Origin: Magnetospirillum moscoviense | Lineage (GTDB): Bacteria; Pseudomonadota; Alphaproteobacteria; Rhodospirillales; Magnetospirillaceae | Length of the DNA stretch: 59,328 nt | Reading direction: 5' to 3' | Assembly: GCF_001650635.1 (NCBI RefSeq) | Contig: NZ_LWQU01000085.1 | Coordinates: 1 to 59,328, forward strand | In this document: in pieces, positions 34,909-44,646 of the stretch | How positions within the stretch are numbered: position 1 is the stretch's first letter | Layout: every line of letters starts with the position of its first letter | Translations under genes and position numbers: made by a program | Notes under the pieces: model-generated | Seen by the model: only the letters and a program-made list of their open reading frames with translations | The model's database searches: none | What the model was told of the DNA's origin: nothing

Positions 34909-37383
34909 ATGGGACTAAGCCCCGCCGAATTGGCGGCGCGTCTGGATGGTTTGTCCGCCAGTCTGCCCGGATTCTCCTTTCAGCGTCGCCAGGCCCCCGA
35001 CGGCACCATCAGCTATCCCCAGTTTGGCGAAACCCTGGCAGCGGTGCTGGGAATCGGCGCCGAGGCGATGAGTGTCAACGGCAAGGGCTGTCTGAACGTC
35101 ATCCATTGGGCCGATCGTGACGACCATTTGGCGGCGATCCGTCATTCCGCCCAGGTTCTGGGCGTCAACCCGGAAGAATTCCGCGCCATTTCCGCCGCCG
35201 GTCAGGTGCGCTGGCTGAAGGGCGCCGCCAAGGCGCGGCGCCTGGATGACGGCACCGTGCTGTGGGACGGCGTGCTGATCGACATCACTGACGGCCGCCG
35301 TGCCGAGTTCCGTCTCGACATGCTGATGGAGCACGCCGCCGACGCCATCTTGGTGCTGGACGAGAACGGCCAGGTCGATACCGTCAACGCCGCCGGCGAA
35401 CGTTTGTTCGACTGGTCGGGCAAGGAACTGGCCGGCCGCGACTTCCTGACCTTGCTGGCCGAACCCGATCGCCGGCCGGAATTGCTGCAGGTCGGCGACG
35501 GCGGCATGGTCGGCGGCGGCCCGCACGAAATGATCGGCCTGCGCCGCAACGGTGCCACCTTCCCGCTGGAGATCTCGACCGTCGAGGTGCGGCTGGAAGG
35601 GACGCGCCTGTTCGTCTGCATCGGCCGCGACATCACGGCGCGCAAGGCCACCGAGGCGGCGCTGCGCGAGACCGAGCAGCGGCTGCGCGCCATCGCCGGC
35701 AACATGCCGGGCATGGTGTTCCAGCGGATTTTGTCGAAGGACGGAAGGGTCGGCTATACCTATGTGTCCGAGGGCTGTCGCTCGTTCCTGGGGGTCGAGC
35801 CCGAGGAATTGATGGTCGATCCCGATGTCTTCATGCAGATGCTGACCGCCGACGAGCGCCAGAAATTCGTGGCCGGCCTGACCCATTCCGCCAAGATGAT
35901 GGAGCCCTATGACGAGGAACTGGCGGTGCTGGGCGGCGACGGTCGGCGGCGCTGGCTGCGCGGACAAAGCCGTCCGACCAAGCGGCCCGACGGCTCGGTG
36001 GTGTGGGACGGCGTGATGATCGACGTCACCGACCGCAAGATGGCCGAACAGCGTCTGTCGTTCCTGGCCTATTACGACCCGCTGACCCGGCTGCCCAACC
36101 GCGCCGCCTTCCTGGACCGCTTCAATTCCGCCCGCGAGCTGGCGGCCGGGCGCGGCAGCCCGCTAGCGGTGCTCAGCCTGGGCATCGACCGGTTCGGCAT
36201 CATCAACGCCACCATGGGGCACACCATCGGCGATCAGGTGCTGATCGCGGCGGCCGACCTGCTGCAATCGGGATTGGGGCGCGACGACATCATGGCCCGG
36301 GCCTCGGGCGACCGCTTCCTGGTGCTGATCACCGGCCATCAGGCCATGCGCGATCTGACCGAGGCGATCGAGCATTTGCACCATCTGGCCCAGACCTCGG
36401 TGTCGGTGCAGGGCGACGAGTTCGACATCTCGGTATCCATCGGCGTGGCCTTGTTCCCGCGCGACGGCGACGACGCCGAGGAACTGATCCGCAACGCCGA
36501 GGCGGCGCTGCAGCGGGCCAAGGGCCAGGGGCCGGCGACGCTGCAATTCTTCACCCAGGAAATGAGTTCGCGGGTCGCCAAGACCCTGTCGCTGCAAAAC
36601 AAGCTGCGCCGCGCGCTGGATCAGGGCGAGTTCCTGCCCTATTTCCAGCCGCAGGTCGATCTGGTCACCGGCGCGGTGGTCGGCATGGAAGCGCTGGTGC
36701 GGTGGAACAGCCCGGAACTGGGCATGGTGTCGCCGGTCGAGTTCATCCCGGTCGCCGAGGAATGCGGCCTGATCGACGGCATCTGCGAGATCATGCTGGA
36801 CAAGTGCGCCCGCCAGAACAAGGCGTGGCAGGAGATGGGACTGCCGCCGATCCCGGTGGCGGTCAACGTTTCCGGCCGCCAGTTCCAGTATGCCAAGCGG
36901 CTGATCCATGCGCTGGAAAGCACCTTGGCCGATACCGGCCTTGATCCGCGTTACCTGGAAGTCGAACTGACCGAAAGCTCGGCGATGCGCGACGCCGACA
37001 ACGCCATCGCCGTGGTGCAGACCCTGAAGGACATGGGCATCGCCTGCTCGATCGACGATTTCGGCACCGGCTATTCGTCGCTGTCGGTGTTGAAGCGCTT
37101 CCCGATTTCGAAGCTGAAGATCGACCGCAGCTTCGTGATGGACGTCATCACCGATCCCAACGACGCCGCCATCGTCGATGCCATCGTCGCCATGGCGCGG
37201 GCCTTGAAGATGAAGGTGGTGGCCGAGGGCGTCGAGCACGTCCAGCACCTCGAGTTCCTGCGGGCGCTGGGCTGCGACCAGATGCAGGGCTATCTGTTCT
37301 CGCGCCCCTTGCCGGCCACCGAGATGGGCGCGCTGCTGGAAGAAGGCCGCCGCCTGAAATTCGAGGAACGGCGGCGGGCCTAG
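34909..37383 (+). CDS. PAS-GGDEF(degenerate)-EAL c-di-GMP phosphodiesterase
   Basis: The 824-residue protein has three PAS-like domains (about 10-130, 135-250, 255-380), a GGDEF domain (about 385-540) and an EAL domain (about 565-815). The GGDEF site is replaced by SGDRF (ASGDRFLVL), so cyclase activity is unlikely. The EAL site is intact (GMEALVRWNS, DDFGTGYSSL, KIDRSFV, VAEGVE), so hydrolysis of c-di-GMP is predicted. The degenerate GGDEF may act as a GTP-sensing regulatory domain. The ATG at 34909 has AGGGG upstream. No membrane segment is evident. A J-domain gene follows after four bases. Confidence 0.92.
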   Translation: MGLSPAELAARLDGLSASLPGFSFQRRQAPDGTISYPQFGETLAAVLGIGAEAMSVNGKGCLNVIHWADRDDHLAAIRHSAQVLGVNPEEFRAISAAGQVRWLKGAAKARRLDDGTVLWDGVLIDITDGRRAEFRLDMLMEHAADAILVLDENGQVDTVNAAGERLFDWSGKELAGRDFLTLLAEPDRRPELLQVGDGGMVGGGPHEMIGLRRNGATFPLEISTVEVRLEGTRLFVCIGRDITARKATEAALRETEQRLRAIAGNMPGMVFQRILSKDGRVGYTYVSEGCRSFLGVEPEELMVDPDVFMQMLTADERQKFVAGLTHSAKMMEPYDEELAVLGGDGRRRWLRGQSRPTKRPDGSVVWDGVMIDVTDRKMAEQRLSFLAYYDPLTRLPNRAAFLDRFNSARELAAGRGSPLAVLSLGIDRFGIINATMGHTIGDQVLIAAADLLQSGLGRDDIMARASGDRFLVLITGHQAMRDLTEAIEHLHHLAQTSVSVQGDEFDISVSIGVALFPRDGDDAEELIRNAEAALQRAKGQGPATLQFFTQEMSSRVAKTLSLQNKLRRALDQGEFLPYFQPQVDLVTGAVVGMEALVRWNSPELGMVSPVEFIPVAEECGLIDGICEIMLDKCARQNKAWQEMGLPPIPVAVNVSGRQFQYAKRLIHALESTLADTGLDPRYLEVELTESSAMRDADNAIAVVQTLKDMGIACSIDDFGTGYSSLSVLKRFPISKLKIDRSFVMDVITDPNDAAIVDAIVAMARALKMKVVAEGVEHVQHLEFLRALGCDQMQGYLFSRPLPATEMGALLEEGRRLKFEERRRA

Positions 37384-37387
37384 CTCA

Positions 37388-38089
37388 ATGACCGACCCCA
37401 AGGCCGGAAACAGCGTCAAGCACTCCTATACCATTGCCTGCGCCTCGGCGTTTCGCGACGCCGTCGAGGCGTTGGCCGCCCGCCGCCGGGTCAATGTCGG
37501 CGACATCGCCCGCTCGGTGCTGCTGGTGGTGCCGGCCGAAACCATCGCGGGCTTTCCCGATCCCGGCGATCCCGACCCGCTGGACCGCGAGACGGTGGTG
37601 CTGAAATCAGGCCCCAGCCAGGGCCGGCCGTGGCGGCGCAAGCCGCGCCTGCAGGTCCGCATGGCGCCCGGCTTCGACGCCTTGTTCATCCGCCGAGCCC
37701 TGGCGCTGGCCCTGGCCATGGACCAGGGCGCCCTGGCCTTGAAGCTGGAAGACCCATCGGCGCCGCCGCCGATTCCCGAGCCGCCACCCCCACCGCCGCC
37801 ACCCCCACCGCCGGTCGTCGATACCCGGATCCTGGACGCGGTCAACGAGGAGGTCGAGCGGCTGCGGGCCATCGTCAACGTGCTGTCGTTCGAGCCCTTG
37901 CCGCATGGGGTGTCCAGCAAGGCCGACGCCTTGCACGTCCTGGGCTTCCCGCCCGGCACCCATCCCGACAAACGGATGGTGCGGGCGCGCTTTCGCATGC
38001 TGGCGACCATCCATCATCCCGACAGCAATTACGGCAGCCATGACCGCATGAGCCAGCTGAACCAGGCGATGGAATATCTGAAGGATTAG
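37388..38089 (+). CDS. Polyproline-linked C-terminal J-domain protein
   Basis: This 233-residue protein ends in a J-like domain with the HPD motif (ATIHHPDSNYGSHDRMSQLN). HPD normally stimulates Hsp70 ATPase. The centre holds a run of eleven prolines after PIPEP, a rigid linker, and a helical segment (ILDAVNEEVERLRAIVNVL). The N-terminal half is unassigned. It starts four bases after the EAL gene, and AGCTC is the only spacer, so the two are co-translated. The pair suggests a J-domain partner for a c-di-GMP regulator. Confidence 0.75.
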   Translation: MTDPKAGNSVKHSYTIACASAFRDAVEALAARRRVNVGDIARSVLLVVPAETIAGFPDPGDPDPLDRETVVLKSGPSQGRPWRRKPRLQVRMAPGFDALFIRRALALALAMDQGALALKLEDPSAPPPIPEPPPPPPPPPPPVVDTRILDAVNEEVERLRAIVNVLSFEPLPHGVSSKADALHVLGFPPGTHPDKRMVRARFRMLATIHHPDSNYGSHDRMSQLNQAMEYLKD

Positions 38090-38150
38090 GGGGCGGTCTG
38101 GTCTAGGCTGAAGCTCGCCTCCCCCCACCCGTCACGCTGGCGCTTGCCCC

Positions 38151-38175
38151 ACTGCTGTCCGGTTAAAAATCGGGC
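38151..38175. other. IS-end-like motif in a gene-free stretch
   Basis: Bases 38090-38295 hold no gene. They contain ACTGCTGTCCGGTT followed by AAAAATCGGGC, close to the insertion-sequence edge at 59146. A fragment of a GTC-type palindrome near 38190-38217 is also present. This looks like an old, mostly erased insertion. Confidence 0.4.
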
Positions 38176-38265
38176 CTACCAACCATCGTCCCTTTCGTCA
38201 AGCCCGAGGGTGACGACAGGAAAATCCGATTCCACCAAACTCAGCGAGACTCTAAGTCCGTACCG

Positions 38266-38295
38266 GGCCAGCTCAAACGCCGCACGGGCTTGGCG
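38266..38295 (+). repeat. Dispersed 3'-end repeat, partial copy 2
   Basis: The stretch contains CTCAAACGCCGCACGGGCTT, matching part of the repeat at 21601 (CGTTCAAACGCC...CGCGGGCTTGG). Like copies 1 and 3 it lies at the 3' end of a minus-strand gene. Confidence 0.45.
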
Positions 38296-38874
38296 TCACT
38301 GTTTCGGACAGGGATAGCGGTTGTCGCGGGTGTCGCACAGGCTGACCTGATGCGAGAACTCGCTCCAGCGGCGCAGCAAGCCGTCGGGGAAGGGCGGCGT
38401 CTGGTCCTTGGCGAACGGGAGACCGCGCCATTGCCGCTGGACCACGTAAAGCGCCTCGCGGCCGCGGATGGCCTGGACCAGAACGAAGCCGCCCATACCC
38501 GACTTACGACCCTTGGTGCAGGTCACCGACACCACCGCCATCGGATAGCCGTTGGTCGGCACCTCGGTCACCGCGCTGGCGCCGGCCGCCTCGCAATTGT
38601 CGCGGCTGTACTGGATGACGCTGTCGATGAAGGTGCGCGGGCTTTGGTCATGCGCGGTATAGACCTGGACGGTGATCAGCTCGTTCCAGTTCTTGTCGTC
38701 CTCGCCCGGCGGGAAAAGCCGGGTGATCGACATCTTCTCGCCCTTCTGGACCGGCACCGCGGCCCAGCCGGCCGGCGGGTTCATCACCAACCGCTCGCCC
38801 GGCGGCGGGTATTGCTGGGCCAGGGCCGGTGTGGCAAGCCCGGCGACGATCAGGGCGGCAAGGGCGAAACGCAT
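38296..38874 (-). CDS. Exported protein, unknown
   Basis: The 192-residue product starts MRFALAALIVAGLATPALAQQ, a Sec signal peptide. The mature part shows ERLVMNPPAGWAAVPVQKGE and a cysteine-containing C-terminus (SLCDTRDNRYPCPKQ), suggesting a disulfide. The family is not recognised. Twelve bases upstream lies the stop of mutY on the same strand, so the two are probably co-transcribed. Confidence 0.72.
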   Translation of the reverse strand: MRFALAALIVAGLATPALAQQYPPPGERLVMNPPAGWAAVPVQKGEKMSITRLFPPGEDDKNWNELITVQVYTAHDQSPRTFIDSVIQYSRDNCEAAGASAVTEVPTNGYPMAVVSVTCTKGRKSGMGGFVLVQAIRGREALYVVQRQWRGLPFAKDQTPPFPDGLLRRWSEFSHQVSLCDTRDNRYPCPKQ

Positions 38875-38885
38875 CCGACTCTCCA

Positions 38886-39917
38886 TTAATACGCCTTGGC
38901 CAGCGCATGGCGGACCAGCTTGCGCATCACCGTCGGCAAGGCGTGCTCGCCCAAACGGTCAAGCTCGACCCACAGGCCTGATGGCCGCCCTCCAGGGCCG
39001 GCCTTCGCGGCCATTATCCGCAGGTTCAGTTGAAAATGGGTGAAGATGTGGCGCACCTCGCCCGGCAGTGCCCGCCAGTCGGCGGTGATCGGGGCCTGGG
39101 CGGTCGGATCGGCGGGCTGGGTCTCTGACCATTCGGTCGAGGGGATCTCCATCATGCCGCCCAGCAATCCTTGCGGCGGGCGGCGGCGCAGCAGCACGCG
39201 ACCCTTGGAATCGGTCAGCCAGAAGGCGGTGCCGAACCGGATCGGGCGCGCCGGCTTTTCCAGCTTGGCCGGCAATCGTTCGGCAATGCCCAGCCGGCGG
39301 CCCTCGCACGGTTCTTGCCACGGGCAGATGCCGCAGGCGGGTTTCCTTGGCGTGCAGATGGTCGCCCCCAGATCCATCACCGCCTGGGCGTAATCGCCGG
39401 CGCGCAGATCCGGCGTCAGGGCGGCGGCCAGCTGTTTCAGGCGGGGCTTGGCCTTGGGCAGCGGCTCTTGGACCGCGTGCAGCCGGGTCATCACCCGTTC
39501 GACATTGCCGTCGACCACCACCGCCTTCTGCCCGAAGGCGATGGCGGCGATGGCGGCGGCGGTATAGTCACCGACGCCCGGCAATTGGCGCAGGCCAGCT
39601 TCGTCCTCGGGGAAGCGGCCGTTCCGCCACTGGGTTACCAGCTTGGCGCAGGCAATGAGGTTGCGGGCCCGGGCGTAATAGCCAAGTCCGGCCCATTCGG
39701 CCATGACGGCATCGGTGGGCGCGGCGGCCAGGGATTCCACCGTCGGCCAGCGGGCCAGGAAACGGGCGAAATAGGGGATGACGGCGGCTACCGTGGTCTG
39801 CTGCAGCATCACTTCCGACAGCCAGACGGCATAAGGGTCGGTCAGGCCGCGCCACGGCAGGGTGCGGGCATCGCGGTCGTACCAGACAAGCAGGCGGTCG
39901 GGCAGGGTATCAGGCAT
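38886..39917 (-). CDS. mutY: A/G-specific adenine DNA glycosylase
   Basis: MutY removes adenine mispaired with 8-oxoguanine. The 343-residue product has the catalytic glutamate in SEVMLQQTTVAAV, the helix-hairpin-helix LPGVGDYTAAAI, and the catalytic aspartate in VVVDGNVERV. The [4Fe-4S] cysteines follow the C-x6-C-x2-C-x5-C pattern (CTPRKPACGICPWQEPC). The C-terminal NUDIX-like domain (ADSKGRVLLRRRPPQ region, GEVRHIFTHFQL) recognises 8-oxoG. It is divergent from the DUF721 gene by 35 bases. Confidence 0.95.
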   Translation of the reverse strand: MPDTLPDRLLVWYDRDARTLPWRGLTDPYAVWLSEVMLQQTTVAAVIPYFARFLARWPTVESLAAAPTDAVMAEWAGLGYYARARNLIACAKLVTQWRNGRFPEDEAGLRQLPGVGDYTAAAIAAIAFGQKAVVVDGNVERVMTRLHAVQEPLPKAKPRLKQLAAALTPDLRAGDYAQAVMDLGATICTPRKPACGICPWQEPCEGRRLGIAERLPAKLEKPARPIRFGTAFWLTDSKGRVLLRRRPPQGLLGGMMEIPSTEWSETQPADPTAQAPITADWRALPGEVRHIFTHFQLNLRIMAAKAGPGGRPSGLWVELDRLGEHALPTVMRKLVRHALAKAY

Positions 39918-39952
39918 GGCGGCAGCATAGGGCTTGCGCTAAGGTTTCGTCC

Positions 39953-40444
39953 ATGACCAGCAAGCCCCCCCGGGACGAAGACCGCCGCATCCAGGGCATG
40001 GTGTCCGTAGCCCTTGCCGCCGATCGGGTGACCAAGCCGATTTTCGGGCGCCACGGCTTTGCCGGCGGCGCGCTGGTGGTCGATTGGCCGGCCATCGTAG
40101 GCAGCGCGGTGGCGGCCCACACGCTCCCGGTGCGCATCAAGTTCCCGCCCAAGGAACGGACCGGCGGCATCCTCGAGATCAAGGTCGCCTCCAGCGCGTT
40201 TGCCACCGAATTGCAGCATCTGGAACCCTTGATCATCGAACGGGTCAACGGCTATTTCGGCTGGCAGGCGGTGACCCGCTTGCGCCTGCGCCATGGCCCG
40301 CTTCCCGAACGAGCCAAGGCCAAGGCGGCGCCAAGGCCGCCACCGGCCAACGCCGCCTTGAGCGAACGGCTGAAGGACGTCACCGATCCCGCCCTGAAAG
40401 AGGCGCTGGAACGGCTGGGCCGCCACATCCTTGCCAAAGGGTAA
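39953..40444 (+). CDS. DUF721 (DciA-like) protein
   Basis: This 163-residue protein has the DUF721 domain near its N-terminus (VTKPIFGRHGFAGGALVVDW, PAIVGSAVAAHTLPVRI, then ILEIKVASSAFATELQHLEP). DciA loads the replicative helicase in bacteria that lack DnaC/DnaI. The C-terminal third is Ala/Pro-rich and variable. The exact role here is inferred from family. It is followed by the DsbA-like gene and smc, a conserved order in alphaproteobacteria. Confidence 0.8.
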   Translation: MTSKPPRDEDRRIQGMVSVALAADRVTKPIFGRHGFAGGALVVDWPAIVGSAVAAHTLPVRIKFPPKERTGGILEIKVASSAFATELQHLEPLIIERVNGYFGWQAVTRLRLRHGPLPERAKAKAAPRPPPANAALSERLKDVTDPALKEALERLGRHILAKG

Positions 40445-40504
40445 TCTTGTGTCGCTGCCGCACTGCACCTATCATCCGGCGATCCCATCTTGGAGGTTGA
40501 CGCC

Positions 40505-41101
40505 GTGACCGTCCTTGCCCGCCTTTTCGCCCTGATCGTCGTGTTCGCAGCCGCCCCGGCCCTGGCCGCCGATGCCGACAGCTTCGCCATCGACCGTGTG
40601 CTGGGCAAGGCCGACGCCCCGATCACCATCATCGAGTACGCCTCGACCACCTGCGGCCATTGCGCCAACTTCCACAAGACCACCCTGCCCGAGATCAAGA
40701 CCAACTGGATCGATACCGGCAAGGCCAAGCTGATCTATCGCGACTTCCCCACCGGCCCGGCCGGCCTGTCGGTCGGCGCCTCGATGATCGCCCATTGCTC
40801 GGGGCCGGATCGCTATTTCGGCGTGCTGGACCTGATCATGAAGAACCAGGACAAGTGGATGCGCGACCAGAACCCGCTGGACGTCTTGAAGAAGCTGGTG
40901 CGCTTCGCCGGCATGACCGGCGACGACGTCGATGCCTGCCTGAAGCGTCAGGACCTGGCCAAGGACATTCAGGACCGCGCCCAGGCCGGTTCGAAGAAGT
41001 ACGACGTCGAATCGACGCCGTCCCTGATCATCAACGGCAAGCTAATCGTCGGCGCCCGCGACTATGCCGATTTCGACAAGGCGCTGAAGGCCGCCAAGTA
41101 A
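40505..41101 (+). CDS. DsbA-like thioredoxin-fold oxidoreductase
   Basis: The 198-residue product has a signal peptide (MTVLARLFALIVVFAAAPALA) and a DsbA-type thioredoxin domain with the active-site CGHC (ASTTCGHCANFHKT) and the cis-proline loop TPSLIING. It should catalyse disulfide formation or reshuffling in the periplasm. I start at GTG 40505 because GGAGG lies eight bases upstream. An earlier in-frame TTG has no support. It precedes smc by 33 bases, a typical order in this class. Confidence 0.88.
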   Translation: MTVLARLFALIVVFAAAPALAADADSFAIDRVLGKADAPITIIEYASTTCGHCANFHKTTLPEIKTNWIDTGKAKLIYRDFPTGPAGLSVGASMIAHCSGPDRYFGVLDLIMKNQDKWMRDQNPLDVLKKLVRFAGMTGDDVDACLKRQDLAKDIQDRAQAGSKKYDVESTPSLIINGKLIVGARDYADFDKALKAAK

Positions 41102-41134
41102 GGCGGTCCTGACCGGGCAAGGGGGAGCCAGGGG

Positions 41135-44100
41135 GTGATCCAGTTCACCAAGCTGCGGCTGGCCGGCTTCAAGTCGTTCGTCGATGCGACCGAGCTTCTG
41201 ATCGAACCCGGCTTGACCGGGGTGGTCGGCCCCAACGGCTGCGGCAAGTCGAACCTGATCGAGGCGTTGCGCTGGGTGATGGGCGAGACCTCGGCCCGCC
41301 AGATGCGCGGCGGCGAGATGGACGACGTCATCTTCGGCGGCACCTCCAGCCGCCCGGCCCGCAATCTGGCCGAAGTGCTGGTCGGGTTGGACAATTCGGC
41401 CGGCGTCGCGCCGCCGCAATACGGCACCGCCGAGCTTGAGGTGGTGCGCCGCATCGAACGCGGCCAGGGCTCCAGCTACCGCATCAACGGCCGCGACGTG
41501 CGCGCCCGCGACGTCCAGTTGCTGTTCGCCGATTCAGCGACCGGGGCGCGTTCGTCGGGACTGGTCAGCCAGGGCCGGGTCGGCGCCCTGATCAACGCCA
41601 AGCCGGCCGAGCGCCGCAGCCTGCTGGAAGAAGCCGCCGGCATCTCGGGCCTTTATTCGCGCCGGCACGAAGCCGAGCTGCGCCTGAAGAACGCCGAGGC
41701 CAACCTGGCCCGTCTCGACGACGTGCTGGCCACCCTGGACGAGCAATTGAAGGGGCTGCAAAAGCAGGCGCGTCAGGCGGTGCGCTACCGCACCCTGTCG
41801 GAACAGATCCGCGCCACCGAGGCCCAGGTCCTTTATCTGTCGTGGCTGGAAGCCCTGGCGGTGATCGATGCCGCCCGTGCCGCCATGAAGGAAGCCGAGC
41901 TTCGCGTCGAGGAAGCGGCCGAACTGGCGGCGGTGGCCGCGACGCGTCAGGCCGAGGCCGCCGCCGGCCTGCCCGAGTTGCGCCGCCATGACGGCGAGGT
42001 CCAGGCCCTGTGGCAGCGCCTGCTGGTCGAGCGCGAGCAATTGGAGGGCGAGGAAGGCCGGCTGGCCGAGACCCGCCGCGATCTGGAAGCGCGCCTGGCC
42101 CAGTCGCAATCGGACCTGCAAAAGGAACATGCCCGCGCAGCCGACGCCGATCAGGCCATCGCCCGCCTGGCCGCCGAGGAGGACGAGGTCCGCGCCGCCG
42201 CCGAGGATGAGGGCGAGCGTCGCCTGGCGGCCGAGCAGGCGGTCGAGGCCGCAGCGGGCGTGGTGGTGGCCCTGGAAAAGGATCTGGGTCAGGCGATGGA
42301 AGAGGTGGCCGCCGCCGACGCCGAACGCGCCGCCGCCCTTCGCCGCCTGCAAGAATCCGAGACCCGCCGCGACCGCCTGAAGGAACGGGTGGTGCAATTG
42401 CAGACCCAGGCCGAGCAATTGCAAGGCGAAGGGCTGGACCGGGCCGATCTGACCGCGGCCGAGATGGATTTGGAAGCGGCCCAGGAATATCTGGAGGAAA
42501 GCCGCGAGGCTGCCGAGGATTGGGACAGGAAACGGGTCCAGGCCACCGCCGCCCGCGAATCGGCGCGCGACGCCTTCCAGGCCGCCCAGGCGGCCCGCAC
42601 ACGCATCAAGGCCGAGATCGACGCCCTCAATCAGGTGCTGAACGGGGCCAAGGCCAGCGATCATCCGCCGGTGCTGGACCGGGTCTCGGCCTCGCCGGGG
42701 GCCGAGCCGGCCCTGGCCGCCGCCCTGGGCGACGATCTGTCGGCCTCGCTGGAGTCGGACGCCCCGGTCCATTGGGTCGAACTGGCCCCGCTTGATCCGG
42801 CCCCTGCGCTGCCCGACGGCACCGAGCCCCTGGCCCGGCTGGTATCGGCGCCGCCGGCCCTGGCCCGCTCGCTGGCGCAAGTCGGCGTGGTCGCCGACCT
42901 TGCCGCCGCCATCCGCCTGCGTCAGGCGCTCGCCTGCGGCCAGCGTCTGGTGACCCGGGCCGGCGATCTGGTGCGCTGGGACGGTCTGACCGCCCTGGCC
43001 GGCGCGCCCAGCCCGATGGCGGTGCGCCTGGCCCAGCGCAACCGCCTGCGCGAGCTGGATGCCGCCTTCGAGGATGCCGAACTGGGTGCCGAGCAGGCGC
43101 AAGGCCGGGTCGAGGCGGCCCAGGCGGCGATGGACGAGGCGACCGAGGCCGAGCGTGCCGCCAAGGACGCGGTGCGCCGGGCCGAGGCCGAAACCGCCAA
43201 GGCCCGCGACGATCACGCCAGGCTGGCCCAGCGCTTCGCCGCCTTCGAATCGCGCATGGCGGCCCTGACCGAGCAATCCACCGCCGCCCGCGCCGATCTC
43301 GAGGATGCCGAGGGCGATCTGATGGAGGCCCGGCTTGAAGTCGAGGCCTTCCCCCAGGCCGATGACGGCAAGGACAGGGTCAACGGCTTGCGGGCCGAAC
43401 TGGCGGAAAAGCGCTCGGGGTTGGTCGAGGCGCGCTCGGAGCTGGACCGCGTGCTGCGCGACGGTGCCGACCGCGCGCGCCGGCTGGACCAACTGGCCGC
43501 CGACCGGGAATCGTGGAAGAAACGGGCCGAGACCGCCCGCACCCATGTCCAGGAACTCGAGGAACGGCGCGAGACGGTGATGGCCGAGATCGAGCGCCTG
43601 GCCCAGGCCCCCGACACCTTCGCCCGGCGCCGCGCCGAGTTGCTGGACAAGCTGGAACAGGCCGAAGCGGCGCGCAAGCGCTCGGCCGATGCCCTAGCCG
43701 CCGCCGAAGCCGCCCAGGCCGAGACCGACCGCGCCATGCGCGCCACCGAGGCGGCCCTGGCCCAGGCCCGCGAGGACCGCATCCGCCGCGAGGCCGCCGT
43801 CTCGGCCGCCGATCAGAATTGCCGCGCCGTCGCTGTTCGCATCGCCGAGCGGCTGGACCTGACCCCTGAGCAATTGCGCGAGGTCGCCGGCCTGGTCGAG
43901 GAGGAACGCCCCGACCGCGAGGACTTAAGCCGCCGGCTGGATCGCTTGTCGCGCGAACGTGACGCCATGGGGCCGGTCAACCTGCGGGCCGAGCAGGAAG
44001 TGACCGAGCTGGACGAGCGCATCACCGGCATGCGGGCGGAAAAGGACGATCTGGTCGCCGCCATCGCCAAGCTGCGCGGCGCCATCGGCGAATTGAACCG

Positions 44101-44602
44101 CGAGGGCCGCGAGCGGCTGCTGGCCTCGTTCGAACAGGTCGACCGCCAGTTCCGCGACCTGTTCGTGCAATTGTTCGGCGGCGGGCGCGCCCATCTGGCC
44201 TTGACCGAATCCGACGATCCGCTGGAAGCCGGCCTGGAAATCATGGCCTCGCCGCCGGGCAAGCGGCTGCAGATCCTCAGTCTGCTGTCGGGTGGCGAGC
44301 AGGCCCTGACCGCCCTGGCCCTGATCTTCGCGGTGTTCATGATCAATCCCGCGCCCATCTGCGTGCTGGACGAGGTCGATGCCCCCCTGGACGACGCCAA
44401 TGTCGACCGCTTCTGCAGTCTGGTCGAGAATATCGCCCAGACCACCCGCACCCGATTCCTGATCGTCACCCACCACCGCATGACCATGGCCCGCGTCCAC
44501 CGCCTGTACGGCGTTACCATGGCCGAGCGTGGGGTGTCGCAACTGGTCTCGGTCGACCTTTCCCAGGCCGCGGAACTGACCGATCAGGCGACACCACCTT
44601 AA
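41135..44602 (+). CDS. smc: Chromosome segregation protein SMC
   Basis: SMC is the core ATPase of the bacterial condensin with ScpA/ScpB and compacts the chromosome. The 1155-residue product begins MIQFTKLRLAGFKSFVD and has the Walker A GPNGCGKSN. Two long coiled coils, rich in Ala/Glu/Arg and with many EAAQ-type repeats, flank a hinge (about 520-640, ASDHPPVLDRVSASPGAEPA). The C-terminal head carries the signature LLSGGEQALTALAL and Walker B VLDEVDAPLDD. The start is GTG 41135. The stop codon lies in a 14-bp palindrome. Confidence 0.95.
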   Translation: MIQFTKLRLAGFKSFVDATELLIEPGLTGVVGPNGCGKSNLIEALRWVMGETSARQMRGGEMDDVIFGGTSSRPARNLAEVLVGLDNSAGVAPPQYGTAELEVVRRIERGQGSSYRINGRDVRARDVQLLFADSATGARSSGLVSQGRVGALINAKPAERRSLLEEAAGISGLYSRRHEAELRLKNAEANLARLDDVLATLDEQLKGLQKQARQAVRYRTLSEQIRATEAQVLYLSWLEALAVIDAARAAMKEAELRVEEAAELAAVAATRQAEAAAGLPELRRHDGEVQALWQRLLVEREQLEGEEGRLAETRRDLEARLAQSQSDLQKEHARAADADQAIARLAAEEDEVRAAAEDEGERRLAAEQAVEAAAGVVVALEKDLGQAMEEVAAADAERAAALRRLQESETRRDRLKERVVQLQTQAEQLQGEGLDRADLTAAEMDLEAAQEYLEESREAAEDWDRKRVQATAARESARDAFQAAQAARTRIKAEIDALNQVLNGAKASDHPPVLDRVSASPGAEPALAAALGDDLSASLESDAPVHWVELAPLDPAPALPDGTEPLARLVSAPPALARSLAQVGVVADLAAAIRLRQALACGQRLVTRAGDLVRWDGLTALAGAPSPMAVRLAQRNRLRELDAAFEDAELGAEQAQGRVEAAQAAMDEATEAERAAKDAVRRAEAETAKARDDHARLAQRFAAFESRMAALTEQSTAARADLEDAEGDLMEARLEVEAFPQADDGKDRVNGLRAELAEKRSGLVEARSELDRVLRDGADRARRLDQLAADRESWKKRAETARTHVQELEERRETVMAEIERLAQAPDTFARRRAELLDKLEQAEAARKRSADALAAAEAAQAETDRAMRATEAALAQAREDRIRREAAVSAADQNCRAVAVRIAERLDLTPEQLREVAGLVEEERPDREDLSRRLDRLSRERDAMGPVNLRAEQEVTELDERITGMRAEKDDLVAAIAKLRGAIGELNREGRERLLASFEQVDRQFRDLFVQLFGGGRAHLALTESDDPLEAGLEIMASPPGKRLQILSLLSGGEQALTALALIFAVFMINPAPICVLDEVDAPLDDANVDRFCSLVENIAQTTRTRFLIVTHHRMTMARVHRLYGVTMAERGVSQLVSVDLSQAAELTDQATPP

Positions 44603-44646
44603 GGTGGGAGGTGCCGCCACCCCTTCGGGCGGGGCTCGGATTCGTC

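Noticed and set aside
37780-37815. CCG/CCA repeat tract suggesting a microsatellite
   Set aside because: It encodes the polyproline linker of the J-domain protein in frame. No CRISPR or satellite array was found anywhere.
44594-44607. Palindrome CCACCTTAAGGTGG at the smc stop as a terminator
   Set aside because: It is short, contains the stop codon and lacks a following T-run, so no strong claim can be made.
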